64,000 nucleotides of DNA from Georgenia_A wangjunii (GCF_036421915.1 NZ_JAZGOM010000009.1), one strand, 5' to 3'. Numbered from the stretch's first letter, positions 17,461 to 24,607 are shown. Translations and numbers: made by a program. Notes: generated by a model from the sequence alone, not told the origin.

Positions 17461-18012
17461 TCAGCGGCGACGTCCTCGCACCTGATCTGCCATCACTGCC
17501 AGGTGGCGCGCGCACTCTTCCACCCCTAGCGCGTTCGTCGGATGCGCAAACGTGAATCGCACATCAGCGCCGTAGCGCGTGACGGGTGTCGCCCCGGAGG
17601 CGATGAGCCGGTCATACATCGTGAGCGCGTCTCCGGCGAAACGCTCATTCCAACGGGACATCGTCTCGTCGTGGTAGCGGATCTGCCGGCCCCACATGTA
17701 GTCATCCGAGGCGTCGGGATCCTGACGGGAGAAGAACGGGTCATCGCGTCCGCGGTCGCCGAGGTAAGCGAAGATCTGTCGCGACAAAGCTTCCGCTTCG
17801 TCCGCCAACCGGATCACTGCAGTACGACGCCAAGGAAGCGACCAGTCCAACGCCGAGGCCAACACCGCGTAGGTACCGATGGCTGCTAGCAGGAGTCCGG
17901 CGATCAGAGCCCGTCCGCTGCTCTCACTGGCCGCGTAGAGGAGTGCACCGCCGCCGGTGCTGGCTACGACGCTGCCCAGTACTACGTACACCTGCCCCGC
18001 TCGATCTGACAT
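17461..18012 (-). CDS. Two-span membrane protein, accessory
   Basis: The 183-residue protein has two hydrophobic segments near the N-terminus (about residues 8-28 and 35-53) and a soluble C-terminal part of 125 residues rich in Asp, Arg and aromatic residues. It is convergent with the late operon and stops 12 bases from the deacetylase-fibre stop. It is probably expressed from the lysogen. Exclusion of other phages is one possible role, but no motif shows it. Confidence 0.65.
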   Translation of the reverse strand: MSDRAGQVYVVLGSVVASTGGGALLYAASESSGRALIAGLLLAAIGTYAVLASALDWSLPWRRTAVIRLADEAEALSRQIFAYLGDRGRDDPFFSRQDPDASDDYMWGRQIRYHDETMSRWNERFAGDALTMYDRLIASGATPVTRYGADVRFTFAHPTNALGVEECARHLAVMADQVRGRRR

Positions 18013-18071
18013 GGAACGTGAGCCTAGAGCCCTTCCGCCGTCCCAATCGTCCCGGCATAGCAGCGCCCCGG

Positions 18072-18105
18072 CCCCGTCTCAGCCCTTCACCGGGCTGAGA
18101 CGGGG
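18072..18105. terminator. Strong terminator hairpin, cassette family
   Basis: CCCCGTCTCAGCCC (18072-18085) pairs perfectly with GGGCTGAGACGGGG (18092-18105) across a six-base loop, followed by CGCTCTTCT. It belongs to a set of similar hairpins in this accessory region. Confidence 0.75.
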
Positions 18106-18229
18106 CGCTCTTCTGCGCTGTCGGGCGGGGCGCTCGCGTCTCGGCCGCCACGTCGGGGCCGTCCGTTCGTCAGAGGTCGTCTCTGTGAAACGGAGGTGAG
18201 CTTCGCCGCGCTATGGAATGATCGGGCGG

Positions 18230-18487
18230 GTGGCCCAGTTCCCCTCAATGAAGGCGGGTGAGCTCATGCGAGTGCTGCAGAGAGCGCCGCTGGGCTACGA
18301 GGTGGTGCGGCAGAAGGGCTCGCACCGGGTGATGGCTGCGCCGGACATGCCGCAGATCTTGTTCTCTGCGCATGATGGTGCCACGCTGCCGCCAGGACTC
18401 GTCCGCAAGATGCTGACGGGGGACGTCGGGCTGAGTGAAGACGAGGCTCTTGACCTGATCTACCCGGGCCGTAAGAGGAAGAAGTAG
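18230..18487 (+). CDS. hicA: HicA-type mRNA interferase toxin
   Basis: The product (85 residues from GTG 18230) matches the HicA family: an FPSMKAGELMRVLQ start, the GSHRVM segment with the catalytic His, and DVGLSEDEALDLI near the end. HicA binds and cleaves mRNA through a double-stranded RNA-binding-like fold. An upstream ATG at 18218 is possible, but the FPSMKAG start matches actinobacterial relatives as I remember them. HicB follows after five bases. The pair probably stabilises the prophage or acts on other phages. Confidence 0.8.
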   Translation: MAQFPSMKAGELMRVLQRAPLGYEVVRQKGSHRVMAAPDMPQILFSAHDGATLPPGLVRKMLTGDVGLSEDEALDLIYPGRKRKK

Positions 18488-18492
18488 CAGAG

Positions 18493-18795
18493 ATGGCTCT
18501 TGCACATGTCGTGTACCACAACGAGGACGGGGCCTGGTGGGCTCAGTCGCCTACCGTGCCCAACTTCACGGCGGCCGCGTCCACTCTCGATGAGTTGCGA
18601 GAGCTGACCCGAGAGGGCATCGCGTTCTACCTTGAGGACGACGAGGTGGAACTGCTCGAGGAGAGGGCAGACGGAAGTCCCGTGTATGTCTTCAATGTCC
18701 GCTCTGCGATGCGGTGGAACTCGGCCGCACGGTCGGCCGGCATGACGTCGCGTCCCAACGCGAACACCTCTTCTCACATCCTCGCGTCGGCCTGA
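18493..18795 (+). CDS. hicB: HicB-type antitoxin
   Basis: The 100-residue protein has the HicB partial RNase H-like fold: an AHVVYHNEDGAWWAQSPTVP start, TAAASTLDELRELTREGIAF and an acidic EDDEVELLEE helix. It neutralises HicA and usually represses the operon through a C-terminal DNA-binding part. The C-terminal 30 residues here are short and basic, without a clear helix-turn-helix. It lies directly after hicA. Confidence 0.8.
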   Translation: MALAHVVYHNEDGAWWAQSPTVPNFTAAASTLDELRELTREGIAFYLEDDEVELLEERADGSPVYVFNVRSAMRWNSAARSAGMTSRPNANTSSHILASA

Positions 18796-18798
18796 GCC

Positions 18799-19233
18799 AT
18801 GCGGGTCACCCTGATGCTCTGCGACTACGTGGCGGTCGCCGAGGGCAAGCTCTACGTGTCTGGCGGCGGGTGGACCGTGACGGGTCCTGTCCCGGGCCCG
18901 TCCGGTATCGCCGTTCTCATCGGCGTGCCGTGGGATGCCGCGAACCGGACGCACGCTCTCTCCTTGCGCCTGGAGCACCAGGACGGCGAGCCTGTCACGC
19001 AGGTCAACGAGTTGGGTCAGGATCAGCCGATCGAGTTCTTCGGCGACTTCGAGGTCGGAAGGCCGCCAGGCGTGCTTCCCGGCACCACGCTCGACATCCC
19101 GATTGCAATCAACATGCCGCCCCTCCCGTTGACACCTGGCGCCCGTTACAGGTGGGTGCTGGCGATTGACGGCACGACCGAGCCTGAGTGGAACCTCCCG
19201 TTCAGCACGCGAGCGACCGACGCGGGAGCCTAG
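18799..19233 (+). CDS. DUF6941-like protein
   Basis: A 144-residue beta-rich protein starts three bases after the hicB stop. The N-terminal VTLMLCDYVAVAEGKLYVSG pattern and GYRW-type strand near the C-terminus (ARYRWVLAIDG) match the actinobacterial DUF6941 family as I recall it. Such genes occur beside many unrelated small operons. It is probably cotranscribed with hicAB and ends before a strong terminator. Function unknown. Confidence 0.65.
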   Translation: MRVTLMLCDYVAVAEGKLYVSGGGWTVTGPVPGPSGIAVLIGVPWDAANRTHALSLRLEHQDGEPVTQVNELGQDQPIEFFGDFEVGRPPGVLPGTTLDIPIAINMPPLPLTPGARYRWVLAIDGTTEPEWNLPFSTRATDAGA

Positions 19234-19249
19234 CGAAGCAGCACCCTGA

Positions 19250-19291
19250 GCGCCCCGCCTCAGCCCCCTCAACGGGGCTGGGGCGGGGCGC
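19250..19291 (+). terminator. Terminator after the hicAB operon
   Basis: A long stem of GCGCCCCGCC and CAGCCCC pairs with GGGGCTG and GGCGGGGCGC around a short loop, followed by CTTCGTCG. It ends the hicAB-DUF6941 unit and belongs to the cassette hairpin set. Confidence 0.75.
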
Positions 19292-19412
19292 TTCGTCGTG
19301 CGTCCCCGGAGAGCAGCACCCGAGAGGTAGCGTTCTCGGAGGTGCGGCCGACCTGGCGGTAAGGCTAGCCACGGGTCGGGCCCTCTCAGTGGGGCCCGAG
19401 AAGGTCAGGAAG

Positions 19413-19439
19413 TAGACCCCGGGCTTGCGCCGCACGTGC
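19413..19439 (+). repeat. 27-bp direct repeat, copy 1
   Basis: The block from TAGACCCCGGGC to CGCACGTGC matches 20234-20260 with one mismatch (T for C). The two copies bracket about 800 bases that hold two small genes. Confidence 0.7.
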
Positions 19440-19443
19440 CCGG

Positions 19444-19692
19444 CTATGACCCGAGAGCCTGGGCGCAGTACTTGCAGGTCGCGATCCCGCCGGGGATGAA
19501 GGTGCTCTGGCTAGGGCTGGGCTCGTACTCGCCGCTGGGCAGGCCGCAGAGCGTCCGCGGGCTCCCGTGGGGGACACCATGGACCTCGTTCCATGGTGTG
19601 TAGCGCAGAAGCAACGCAAGCCCAGACCGGCCGGTGTCACCTGGGGCCAGGCTGAGGTCATCCCACCCGTCTGCTACTGCAATTATTCGCAC
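19444..19692 (-). CDS. Small protein with C-terminal CxxC
   Basis: The 82-residue frame begins at GTG 19692 and ends ATCKYCAQALGS; a further Cys (RTLCGLPSG) gives a possible zinc ribbon. The amino-acid order looks coding rather than random. An operator-like region lies just upstream (19715-19765), but no clear ribosome binding site is seen. Function unknown; short Cys-pair proteins of this type are frequent in actinobacterial mobile DNA. Confidence 0.45.
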   Translation of the reverse strand: MRIIAVADGWDDLSLAPGDTGRSGLALLLRYTPWNEVHGVPHGSPRTLCGLPSGEYEPSPSQSTFIPGGIATCKYCAQALGS

Positions 19693-19714
19693 GTCGCAAG
19701 ACTATTGTTCGTTC

Positions 19715-19765
19715 GGCGATGCATCGCCACGACCAACGTCCTGGAAAACACGACGAACGTCCCGG
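19715..19765. promoter_or_regulatory. Operator-like palindrome plus tandem 17-bp direct repeats
   Basis: A perfect 14-base palindrome, GGCGATGCATCGCC (19715-19728), is followed by two copies of CACGAC(C/G)AACGTCC(T/C)GG at 19728-19744 and 19749-19765, 21 bases apart (two helical turns). It lies between the minus-strand gene ending upstream and the plus-strand gene at 19904, where a control region would be expected. Confidence 0.45.
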
Positions 19766-19779
19766 CGTAGCAGTTCCCA

Positions 19780-19820
19780 AGCGCCCCACCCATGCCCCCT
19801 CACCGGGCCGGGCGGGCGCT
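19780..19820. terminator. Cassette-family hairpin
   Basis: AGCGCCC near 19780 pairs with GGGCGCT ending at 19820, with further GC pairing inside. It resembles the hairpins at 18072, 19250 and 21365. Confidence 0.5.
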
Positions 19821-19903
19821 CTCGCGATTGGCATGCGAACCGTGCGGGCCGGGCAGTAGTCTCGTCATTCTTATGAGGCACACGGTCGAGGACAGGCGCA
19901 GCG

Positions 19904-20236
19904 TTGGACCCTGAGCTCCAGGCGTTCCGCGCGACCGTAGAGGAAGCGAACCGCCGCGCGAGCGATGCGCATGCGGGCGTGAACACCCACTCGGCCCGGT
20001 ACATCGTCTACGAGGGCAGTGAGCCGGGGCAGGAATGGGAGCAACCGCGCGAGGCCGCCGAGAGCTATCCCGCTGGCTGGACCGTCGCGCATGACGGCAA
20101 GACCTGGACGTCGCGAGGGGCGGCGAACACCGACGAACCTGGCGTGCGGTCTTGGGATGAGGTCGCCACAGAGGACGACCCGACCGAGCCTCGCGACGAC
20201 GACGAGCCCGTCGATCTGCCCCCGACGCGAAACTAG
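19904..20236 (+). CDS. Accessory protein with a CBM5/12-like module
   Basis: The 110-residue product is read from TTG 19904, with GAGGACAGG upstream; no ATG or GTG lies nearby in frame. Residues about 55-85 (YPAGWTVAHDGKTWTSRGA, then EPGVRSWDEV) match the aromatic module of the tail protein at 10962-11420. The N-terminal 35 residues are helical and the C-terminus acidic. It could attach to a glycan or act as a fibre accessory. The stop codon opens the second 27-bp repeat. Confidence 0.6.
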   Translation: MDPELQAFRATVEEANRRASDAHAGVNTHSARYIVYEGSEPGQEWEQPREAAESYPAGWTVAHDGKTWTSRGAANTDEPGVRSWDEVATEDDPTEPRDDDEPVDLPPTRN

Positions 20237-20260
20237 ACCCCGGGCCTGCGCCGCACGTGC
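20234..20260 (+). repeat. 27-bp direct repeat, copy 2
   Basis: This is the partner of 19413-19439. It begins with the TAG stop codon of the gene at 19904. Copy 1 also begins with TAG. Confidence 0.7.
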
Positions 20261-20268
20261 AACGGCAT

Positions 20269-20321
20269 AGCACCCCCGCGACCCCCCCCGTCTCGCCCTC
20301 ACGGGCGGTGCGGGGGCGCTT
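20269..20321. terminator. Convergent terminator hairpin
   Basis: GCACCCCCGC (20270-20279) pairs with GCGGGGGCGC (20309-20318) with one mismatch, with CGCCC/GGGCG inside and TTTCG after it. It separates the convergent genes ending at 20236 and 20338. Confidence 0.65.
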
Positions 20322-20337
20322 TCGTGCGTTCGGGAAG

Positions 20338-20946
20338 CTACTCGCAGCCCACGCCGTCACCGTCGCGGTCGAGGTGCGTGCCGTAGCCAGGATCGCCCCT
20401 GCGCACCGGTGCGGCCCCCGCGTTCCGCGCGGCGGTGCAGTTCTCGTAGTACGCGGCACGCTCGGGCTCGGGTGCCGGGGCGGGTGCGGGCGCCGGGGCT
20501 GGTGGTGGTGCTGCCTCAGCTTCGGTGACCGCGGCTTCGCGTTCCGCTACTGCCGCTGCGGCGGCATCGACCTCGGCCTGGTGGGCGTTGAGCGCTTGTT
20601 CCCGTGCGTCCAGCTCCTGCGACCGACTCTCTACATTCGCCTCCCGGTCAGCGAGCGACGCCTCCATCGTCGCGACCTGCTCCGCCGCGGCGGTGGCATC
20701 CTCGAGCGCCGCATCCCGCTCCTGGGTCACCTCAACTAGGCTCGCTTCCGCCTCGTCGAGATCCGCGACGACCGCCTGATACTCGGGTGTCTCCGTCGCC
20801 TCCGGCCCAGACCCGCCCGCGCTCGTCCCGATGAGGAACGCCACCAGGAGGCCGGCGCCGACGAGAGCGCGCTTGCGCCACCGTCGTTCCTTCTTCGGCT
20901 CCTCGTCAGATGCTGGCTCGACTGGTTGCTGATACTGCTCTGCCAT
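20338..20946 (-). CDS. Membrane-anchored coiled-coil protein with Excalibur domain
   Basis: The 202-residue protein has a cytoplasmic basic N-terminus, one membrane segment (about residues 28-44), a long Ala/Glu coiled coil (about 55-140), a Pro/Ala linker and a C-terminal Excalibur domain (YYENCTAARNAGAAP and DRDGDGVGCE, the calcium-binding loop). It would project outside the cell. In a lysogen it could alter the envelope. It lies on the minus strand, opposite to the phage late genes. Confidence 0.8.
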   Translation of the reverse strand: MAEQYQQPVEPASDEEPKKERRWRKRALVGAGLLVAFLIGTSAGGSGPEATETPEYQAVVADLDEAEASLVEVTQERDAALEDATAAAEQVATMEASLADREANVESRSQELDAREQALNAHQAEVDAAAAAVAEREAAVTEAEAAPPPAPAPAPAPAPEPERAAYYENCTAARNAGAAPVRRGDPGYGTHLDRDGDGVGCE

Positions 20947-21084
20947 GACGCGGCCCCCCGGTTCGCCTCACCTCCGCACCATTGCGGAAGGTCGCCCCAG
21001 CGTAGGCGGCCGGCACACCCAACGGCAGCGATACGAGACCATCGCGGTGAGCAACCTCGCCGTCCGTGGGTGCCGGCGCGCACC

Positions 21085-21351
21085 ATGGGTCCCGTGACTG
21101 GCTCCGAGGTGCTTCCCTGGTACGAGGGCCACCAGGCAATCACCAACGCCGACGACGTGCCCCGCCGGTTCACCTGCGCCCGGGTCCCGATCCCGGTCCA
21201 GGCGCGCATCGTCTGGGAGGACGACGGCGTCGAGCTCCTCGACACCCTCGCGACGGCCTGGACCGCGCGTCTCGTCCTCGTCGACGTCAGCGACCGCCGA
21301 AACCGCATCAACGCGGCCTGGCTCGCGCTCGCGGACGTCCGCCGACGGTGA
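21085..21351 (+). CDS. Small actinobacterial protein of mobile elements
   Basis: The 88-residue frame starts at ATG 21085 or GTG 21094; no strong ribosome binding site separates them. The sequence (PIPVQARIVWEDDGVELLDT and an RINAAWLALADV end) resembles short beta-barrel-like hypothetical proteins found beside actinobacterial plasmid and phage genes. It is bounded downstream by a strong hairpin. Function unknown. Confidence 0.6.
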   Translation: MGPVTGSEVLPWYEGHQAITNADDVPRRFTCARVPIPVQARIVWEDDGVELLDTLATAWTARLVLVDVSDRRNRINAAWLALADVRRR

Positions 21352-21364
21352 GGTGTCAGAGCGA

Positions 21365-21400
21365 AGCGCCCCCACCCTGTTGTGCGGGTGGGGGCGCTTT
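21365..21400 (+). terminator. Strong terminator, cassette family
   Basis: AGCGCCCCCACCC (21365-21377) pairs perfectly with GGGTGGGGGCGCT (21386-21398), followed by TTTCG. It is the best-formed member of the set. Confidence 0.8.
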
Positions 21401-21425
21401 CGCCTTGCTTGTAGACCTGGGAGCT

Positions 21426-21629
21426 CTACGCGTACTGCTGTGCCTTGTGGTCGATCGCTCTGCGTGCATGATCTTCACGCTCCGCCAGCTCGCGTTCCTG
21501 GCGCTCGAGCGACCTCAAGACGAACGCATCCGGATGCATCGTCCGGAGTGTGTTGATGTAGTCCCGGGCCGCAGTAACCTCGGCTAGCTCCCTCGCCAGC
21601 GACCCCGGTACCTCTCGCGGTGAACCCAT
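21426..21629 (-). CDS. Short helical accessory protein
   Basis: A 67-residue, mostly helical and charged protein starts at ATG 21629 with a strong AGGGAGGAAGG binding site. Helices include SLARELAEVTAARDYINTL and the RSLERQERELAEREDHARR coiled stretch. It sits just downstream of, and on the same strand as, the GAF membrane protein gene, so the two may share a transcript. Function unknown. Confidence 0.65.
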   Translation of the reverse strand: MGSPREVPGSLARELAEVTAARDYINTLRTMHPDAFVLRSLERQERELAEREDHARRAIDHKAQQYA

Positions 21630-21661
21630 CGTGCAGCCTTCCTCCCTTTGAGTAAGCCGTA

Positions 21662-22438
21662 CTACATGGTAGTACCCAACACTACGTCTCGCAGGCTCAC
21701 GCCAGCCTGCGCCGCGGCGGTGCGAACTGCGAGGGTGTTGATCGTCTTCTCGTCATCCGTTCCAGCGCCGATGTCGACTGAGATGCAACCTTCGAACTTC
21801 CCGTCGGAGTCCACGAAGGGGACCGCGAGGATCTGGTCGTACTTGCGGATGCGGTCGAGATAGTCCTTCTGTGTGAAGTTCTCGGTGCCGTTCGCCGCGC
21901 GGAGCGCGCGCCACTCGCCCGGGCCGAGTGTCTCGACGCCTCGGTGCCTGGCCTGGATGGGTCGGTAGTCGCGGTAGCGCGTCTGCTCCGTTTCCCAGCA
22001 CCAGCCGAGCACACCCATGCCTCTCTTCCACTCCACATTGCTGGGAGGGGGGAAGCCGGAGAGGCGGACGGTGTCGACTCGGTACAGCGTCTCCTCCTCT
22101 ACACGCCAGAGGCTTACGCCGATCGCGCCCACGGGCAAGTCGGTCTTGTCGTGCACCATCACGACGAGCCCCGTGAGGATCTTGTTCACGCTCTTCTGGG
22201 TCGCCGCGCTATCACCGCGCGCCTTCGTGCGGTGCAGTCCCCACGCGGCTTCGACGAAGGTCATAACAGGGACGGCGATCCTCCCGCCGACGACGAGCTC
22301 GTCGAGCCCGTTAACACCGCTTCGGTGGAGCCCCTCGACCAAGCCGTACCCGGCGACAACGACGAGCGTCACCCAGCGCGCGAGCCGAACCCACTTCGCT
22401 TGCGTGCGCAATCGCTTCGCGCGCCGACTCACTGCCAC
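21662..22438 (-). CDS. Membrane-linked GAF-domain protein
   Basis: The 258-residue protein from GTG 22438 (GGGGGAGA nine bases upstream) has a basic N-terminus, two hydrophobic segments (about residues 20-35 and 50-70) and a GAF-like sensor domain (about 80-255) ending in VDSDGKFEGCISVDIGAG. GAF domains bind small ligands or sense redox state. It is the gene nearest the tRNA boundary. Upstream starts give a low-complexity extension and are less likely. A role in sensing infection or in lysogenic conversion is a guess. Confidence 0.65.
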   Translation of the reverse strand: MAVSRRAKRLRTQAKWVRLARWVTLVVVAGYGLVEGLHRSGVNGLDELVVGGRIAVPVMTFVEAAWGLHRTKARGDSAATQKSVNKILTGLVVMVHDKTDLPVGAIGVSLWRVEEETLYRVDTVRLSGFPPPSNVEWKRGMGVLGWCWETEQTRYRDYRPIQARHRGVETLGPGEWRALRAANGTENFTQKDYLDRIRKYDQILAVPFVDSDGKFEGCISVDIGAGTDDEKTINTLAVRTAAAQAGVSLRDVVLGTTM

Positions 22439-22667
22439 GTCGTTCCGTCTCCCCCCGTCGCGACCTCGGTGGCGCGCTCGAACACAGATGCTATCCGGAT
22501 GCACGCTTCAACTAGGGCCGAAGCGCCACTCTGGTGAGGCCGGGGCGCACGCTCGCGGGCGCACGTCGACCGCGAAGTTCAGGTTGCCTGCGTCCCGGTT
22601 GCGTCCCGCCGGCGGGGGCTGTGCGGAGTTGGAGTACGGAAGCAGCAGCATTGCAACGAAAGAGAAG

Positions 22668-22740
22668 TGGGCCCCGTGGGGATCGAACCCACAACCCGCG
22701 GATTAAAAGTCCGCTGCTCTGCCGATTGAGCTAGAGGCCC
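22668..22740 (-). tRNA. tRNA-Lys (anticodon TTT)
   Basis: On the minus strand the 73 bases fold as a tRNA: acceptor GGGCCTC pairing with GGGGCCC, D-arm AGCTCAATCGGCAGAGC, anticodon loop ACTTTTAAT with anticodon TTT, and T-arm GTGGGTTCGATCCCCAC. The discriminator base is A and CCA is not encoded. Its 3' end faces the prophage, the usual geometry for a phage attachment site. Confidence 0.95.
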
Positions 22741-22952
22741 GGGGCAGCGGGCGTCGGGGACTTCGAGGGGCATGCCTCCGGAGACCTGGCGGCCGCTGCG
22801 CGCCGAGGTCAAGGCTACGCGGGGACGGGCGCGGCATACGCCGGTGCGGGCCGGACATCGACCGGCACCGGCGGCGGGGCCAGGGCGAGCTCTACCGGGG
22901 GTCGTGCGTGCTCCACCGGGCGCCGCCACGCCGCCGACTGCAGCATGGAGGG

Positions 22953-23891
22953 GTGAATCGTTCCTCCGACCCCCGCACCTACGACCTCGACGGGCTGCGC
23001 GACCGGGTGCTTCCCGAGCGCGACGGCGCAGTGGACGAGAGCATCCCGCAGCTCGCGGAGGCCGACGCCGACCTGTGCGGGCTCGCGCTCGTGCTGCCGG
23101 ACGGCACCGTCCGGGCCACCGCCCAGGCTGACGTGACCATCAGCGTCCAGTCGGCCGTCAAGCCGTTCCTCTTCGCCCTGGCCCTGCTCGACACGGGCGG
23201 CGAGGCGTTGCGCCGTATCGGCATCGAGCCGACCGGCGAACGGTTCGACGCCATCAAGCTCGAGGCCGGCACCGGCCGGCCGCCGAACCCCATGGTCAAC
23301 GCCGGCGCGCTCCTCACGGCCGCCCTCGTCGACGGCGAGGACGCAGACGCCCGGAACGAGCGGATCCACCGGGGTCTGTCTGCCTTCGCGGCCCAGGACC
23401 TCGACGTCGACGAGGACATCGCGCACAGCGAGCACCTGCTCGGGGACCGCAACCACGCGCTGGCGCACCTCATGCGGGCCGAGGGCACCCTGGACGTCAG
23501 CGCGGACGACGCCGTCGCCGTCTACGCCCGCGCTTGCGCCGTGCGGGTCGACGCGCGGGCGCTCGCCGTCATGGGCGCCACCCTGGCCTTCGGTGGGGTC
23601 AACCCCGTGTCAGGGGAACGCGTCGTCCCGCCGGAGGTCGCCCGCGACGTCGTGTCAGTCATGGCCACGTGCGGTGTGTACGACGGCTCGGGCCGGTGGA
23701 TGCGCAGCGTCGGTGTCCCCGCAAAGTCGGGCGTCTCCGGTGGCATCGTGCTCTCCGCTCCCGGGGTGCTGGGCGCGGCGGTCGTCAGCCCGCCCCTCGA
23801 CGACCAGGGCACCAGCGTGCGCGGCCGTGTCGCGTCGGAGCGCCTCAGCGCCGAGCTCGACCTGCACCTCTTCGGGTCGGCCCCCGCGTAG
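22953..23891 (+). CDS. glsA: Glutaminase
   Basis: The 312-residue product matches the serine-dependent beta-lactamase-fold glutaminase family, which hydrolyses glutamine to glutamate and ammonia. Visible motifs are SVQSAVKPF with the catalytic Ser-x-x-Lys, NPMVNAGALL and PAKSGVSGGI. The length is normal for the family. GTG 22953 lies six bases after CAGCAT, so the gene is probably leaderless. It is the first host gene to the right of the prophage. Confidence 0.9.
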   Translation: MNRSSDPRTYDLDGLRDRVLPERDGAVDESIPQLAEADADLCGLALVLPDGTVRATAQADVTISVQSAVKPFLFALALLDTGGEALRRIGIEPTGERFDAIKLEAGTGRPPNPMVNAGALLTAALVDGEDADARNERIHRGLSAFAAQDLDVDEDIAHSEHLLGDRNHALAHLMRAEGTLDVSADDAVAVYARACAVRVDARALAVMGATLAFGGVNPVSGERVVPPEVARDVVSVMATCGVYDGSGRWMRSVGVPAKSGVSGGIVLSAPGVLGAAVVSPPLDDQGTSVRGRVASERLSAELDLHLFGSAPA

Positions 23892-23897
23892 GACCCC

Positions 23898-24479
23898 TCA
23901 GCCGTCGCCGCGTGCCCACGAGGGTGGCGGTGGCGGTGGTGCAGCGTGCGAGGGTGCCCCGGTCCCGCTCTCGGAGGGTGGCGGCGGCGTCGACGGGCCG
24001 CCTGGCGGTGACGAGGGAGGCTCCGACGGCCCGCCCGGCGGCGGGGGTGGCGTAGAGGGGCCGCCCGGCGGCGGGGGAGGCGGGGTCGAGGGGCCGCCCG
24101 GCGCCGGCGGGGGAGGCGGGGTCGAGGGGCCGCCGGGCGGCGGGGGAGGCGGAGTCGACCCGCCCGCGCCCGGTGGTGGCGGAGGGGCCCCGGCCCCGGC
24201 CTGCCCCGGCGCCGGCGGCGGCGAGGTCTGGAGCGCGAACGAGCGGATGCCGCCGCGGGCGTCCATCTCCTGCAGCGTCGTCAGAAGGCGCGCCCGGTCC
24301 CCCGCAGGCGCCTCGCGACCGCTCGCCTCGAGGTAGGCGAGCACGCCGAGGTCGCGGAAGTACCGGTCCGCGTCCCCGGCGGACGCGCCCGGCCCGCCGA
24401 GGCCGGAGCCGGCCAGTGCCGTGTCCGCCTTCGCCGCCAGGTCGTTCGCGGCGGCCCGCGCCTTGTCGAGGAACCCCAT
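23898..24479 (-). CDS. Proline-rich protein with tandem repeats
   Basis: The 193-residue protein starts at ATG 24479 with GGAGG upstream. The first 85 residues form a helical domain (GFLDKARAAANDLAAKADTA, then YFRDLGVLAYLEASGR and ARLLTTLQEMD). The rest is low-complexity Pro/Gly sequence with repeated GGPSTPPPPP units encoded by 33-36 bp DNA repeats. It is convergent with glsA. The N-terminal domain is common in actinobacterial cytoplasmic proteins of unknown role. Confidence 0.7.
   Translation of the reverse strand: MGFLDKARAAANDLAAKADTALAGSGLGGPGASAGDADRYFRDLGVLAYLEASGREAPAGDRARLLTTLQEMDARGGIRSFALQTSPPPAPGQAGAGAPPPPPGAGGSTPPPPPPGGPSTPPPPPAPGGPSTPPPPPPGGPSTPPPPPGGPSEPPSSPPGGPSTPPPPSESGTGAPSHAAPPPPPPSWARGDG
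24052..24154. repeat. 33-36 bp tandem minisatellite in coding DNA
   Basis: Units starting GT(A/C)GAGGGGCCGCC begin at 24052, 24085 and 24121, and a degenerate one at 24154. Spacings of 33, 36 and 33 bases keep the frame and encode 11-12 residue Pro-rich units. Confidence 0.7.
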
Positions 24480-24607
24480 CGTGACCTCCACCAGCTCTCG
24501 TCCGAGACCGATTCGTCGTCCTCCCAAACCCTACGCAGCGTGGCCCCGCGTCGTTAAGGTTCGAGGGGAAGCCGGTCGGGCCTCGGTCACGGACGAAGGG
24601 GAATGCC

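Larger units (their letters stand above)
1..22667. mobile_element. Siphovirus-like prophage, right part
   Basis: A continuous block of rightward phage late genes (tail completion, major tail protein, frameshifted chaperone, tape measure, minor tail, lysis, fibres) runs to 17448. A zone of short accessory genes on both strands follows. The block stops at a tRNA-Lys gene, after which only host-type genes are seen. The left end, capsid, terminase and integrase genes are not in the window. The right boundary at the tRNA is an inference from context; no att repeat can be paired inside this window. Confidence 0.85.

Noticed and set aside
19188..19415. 75-codon plus-strand frame after the hicAB operon
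   Set aside because: It runs through the hicAB terminator and has no start signal. Its TAG stop only coincides with the 27-bp repeat.
22505..22667. Possible integrase or excisionase gene between the GAF gene and the tRNA
   Set aside because: The 160 bases hold no coding frame of adequate length on either strand and no recombinase motif.
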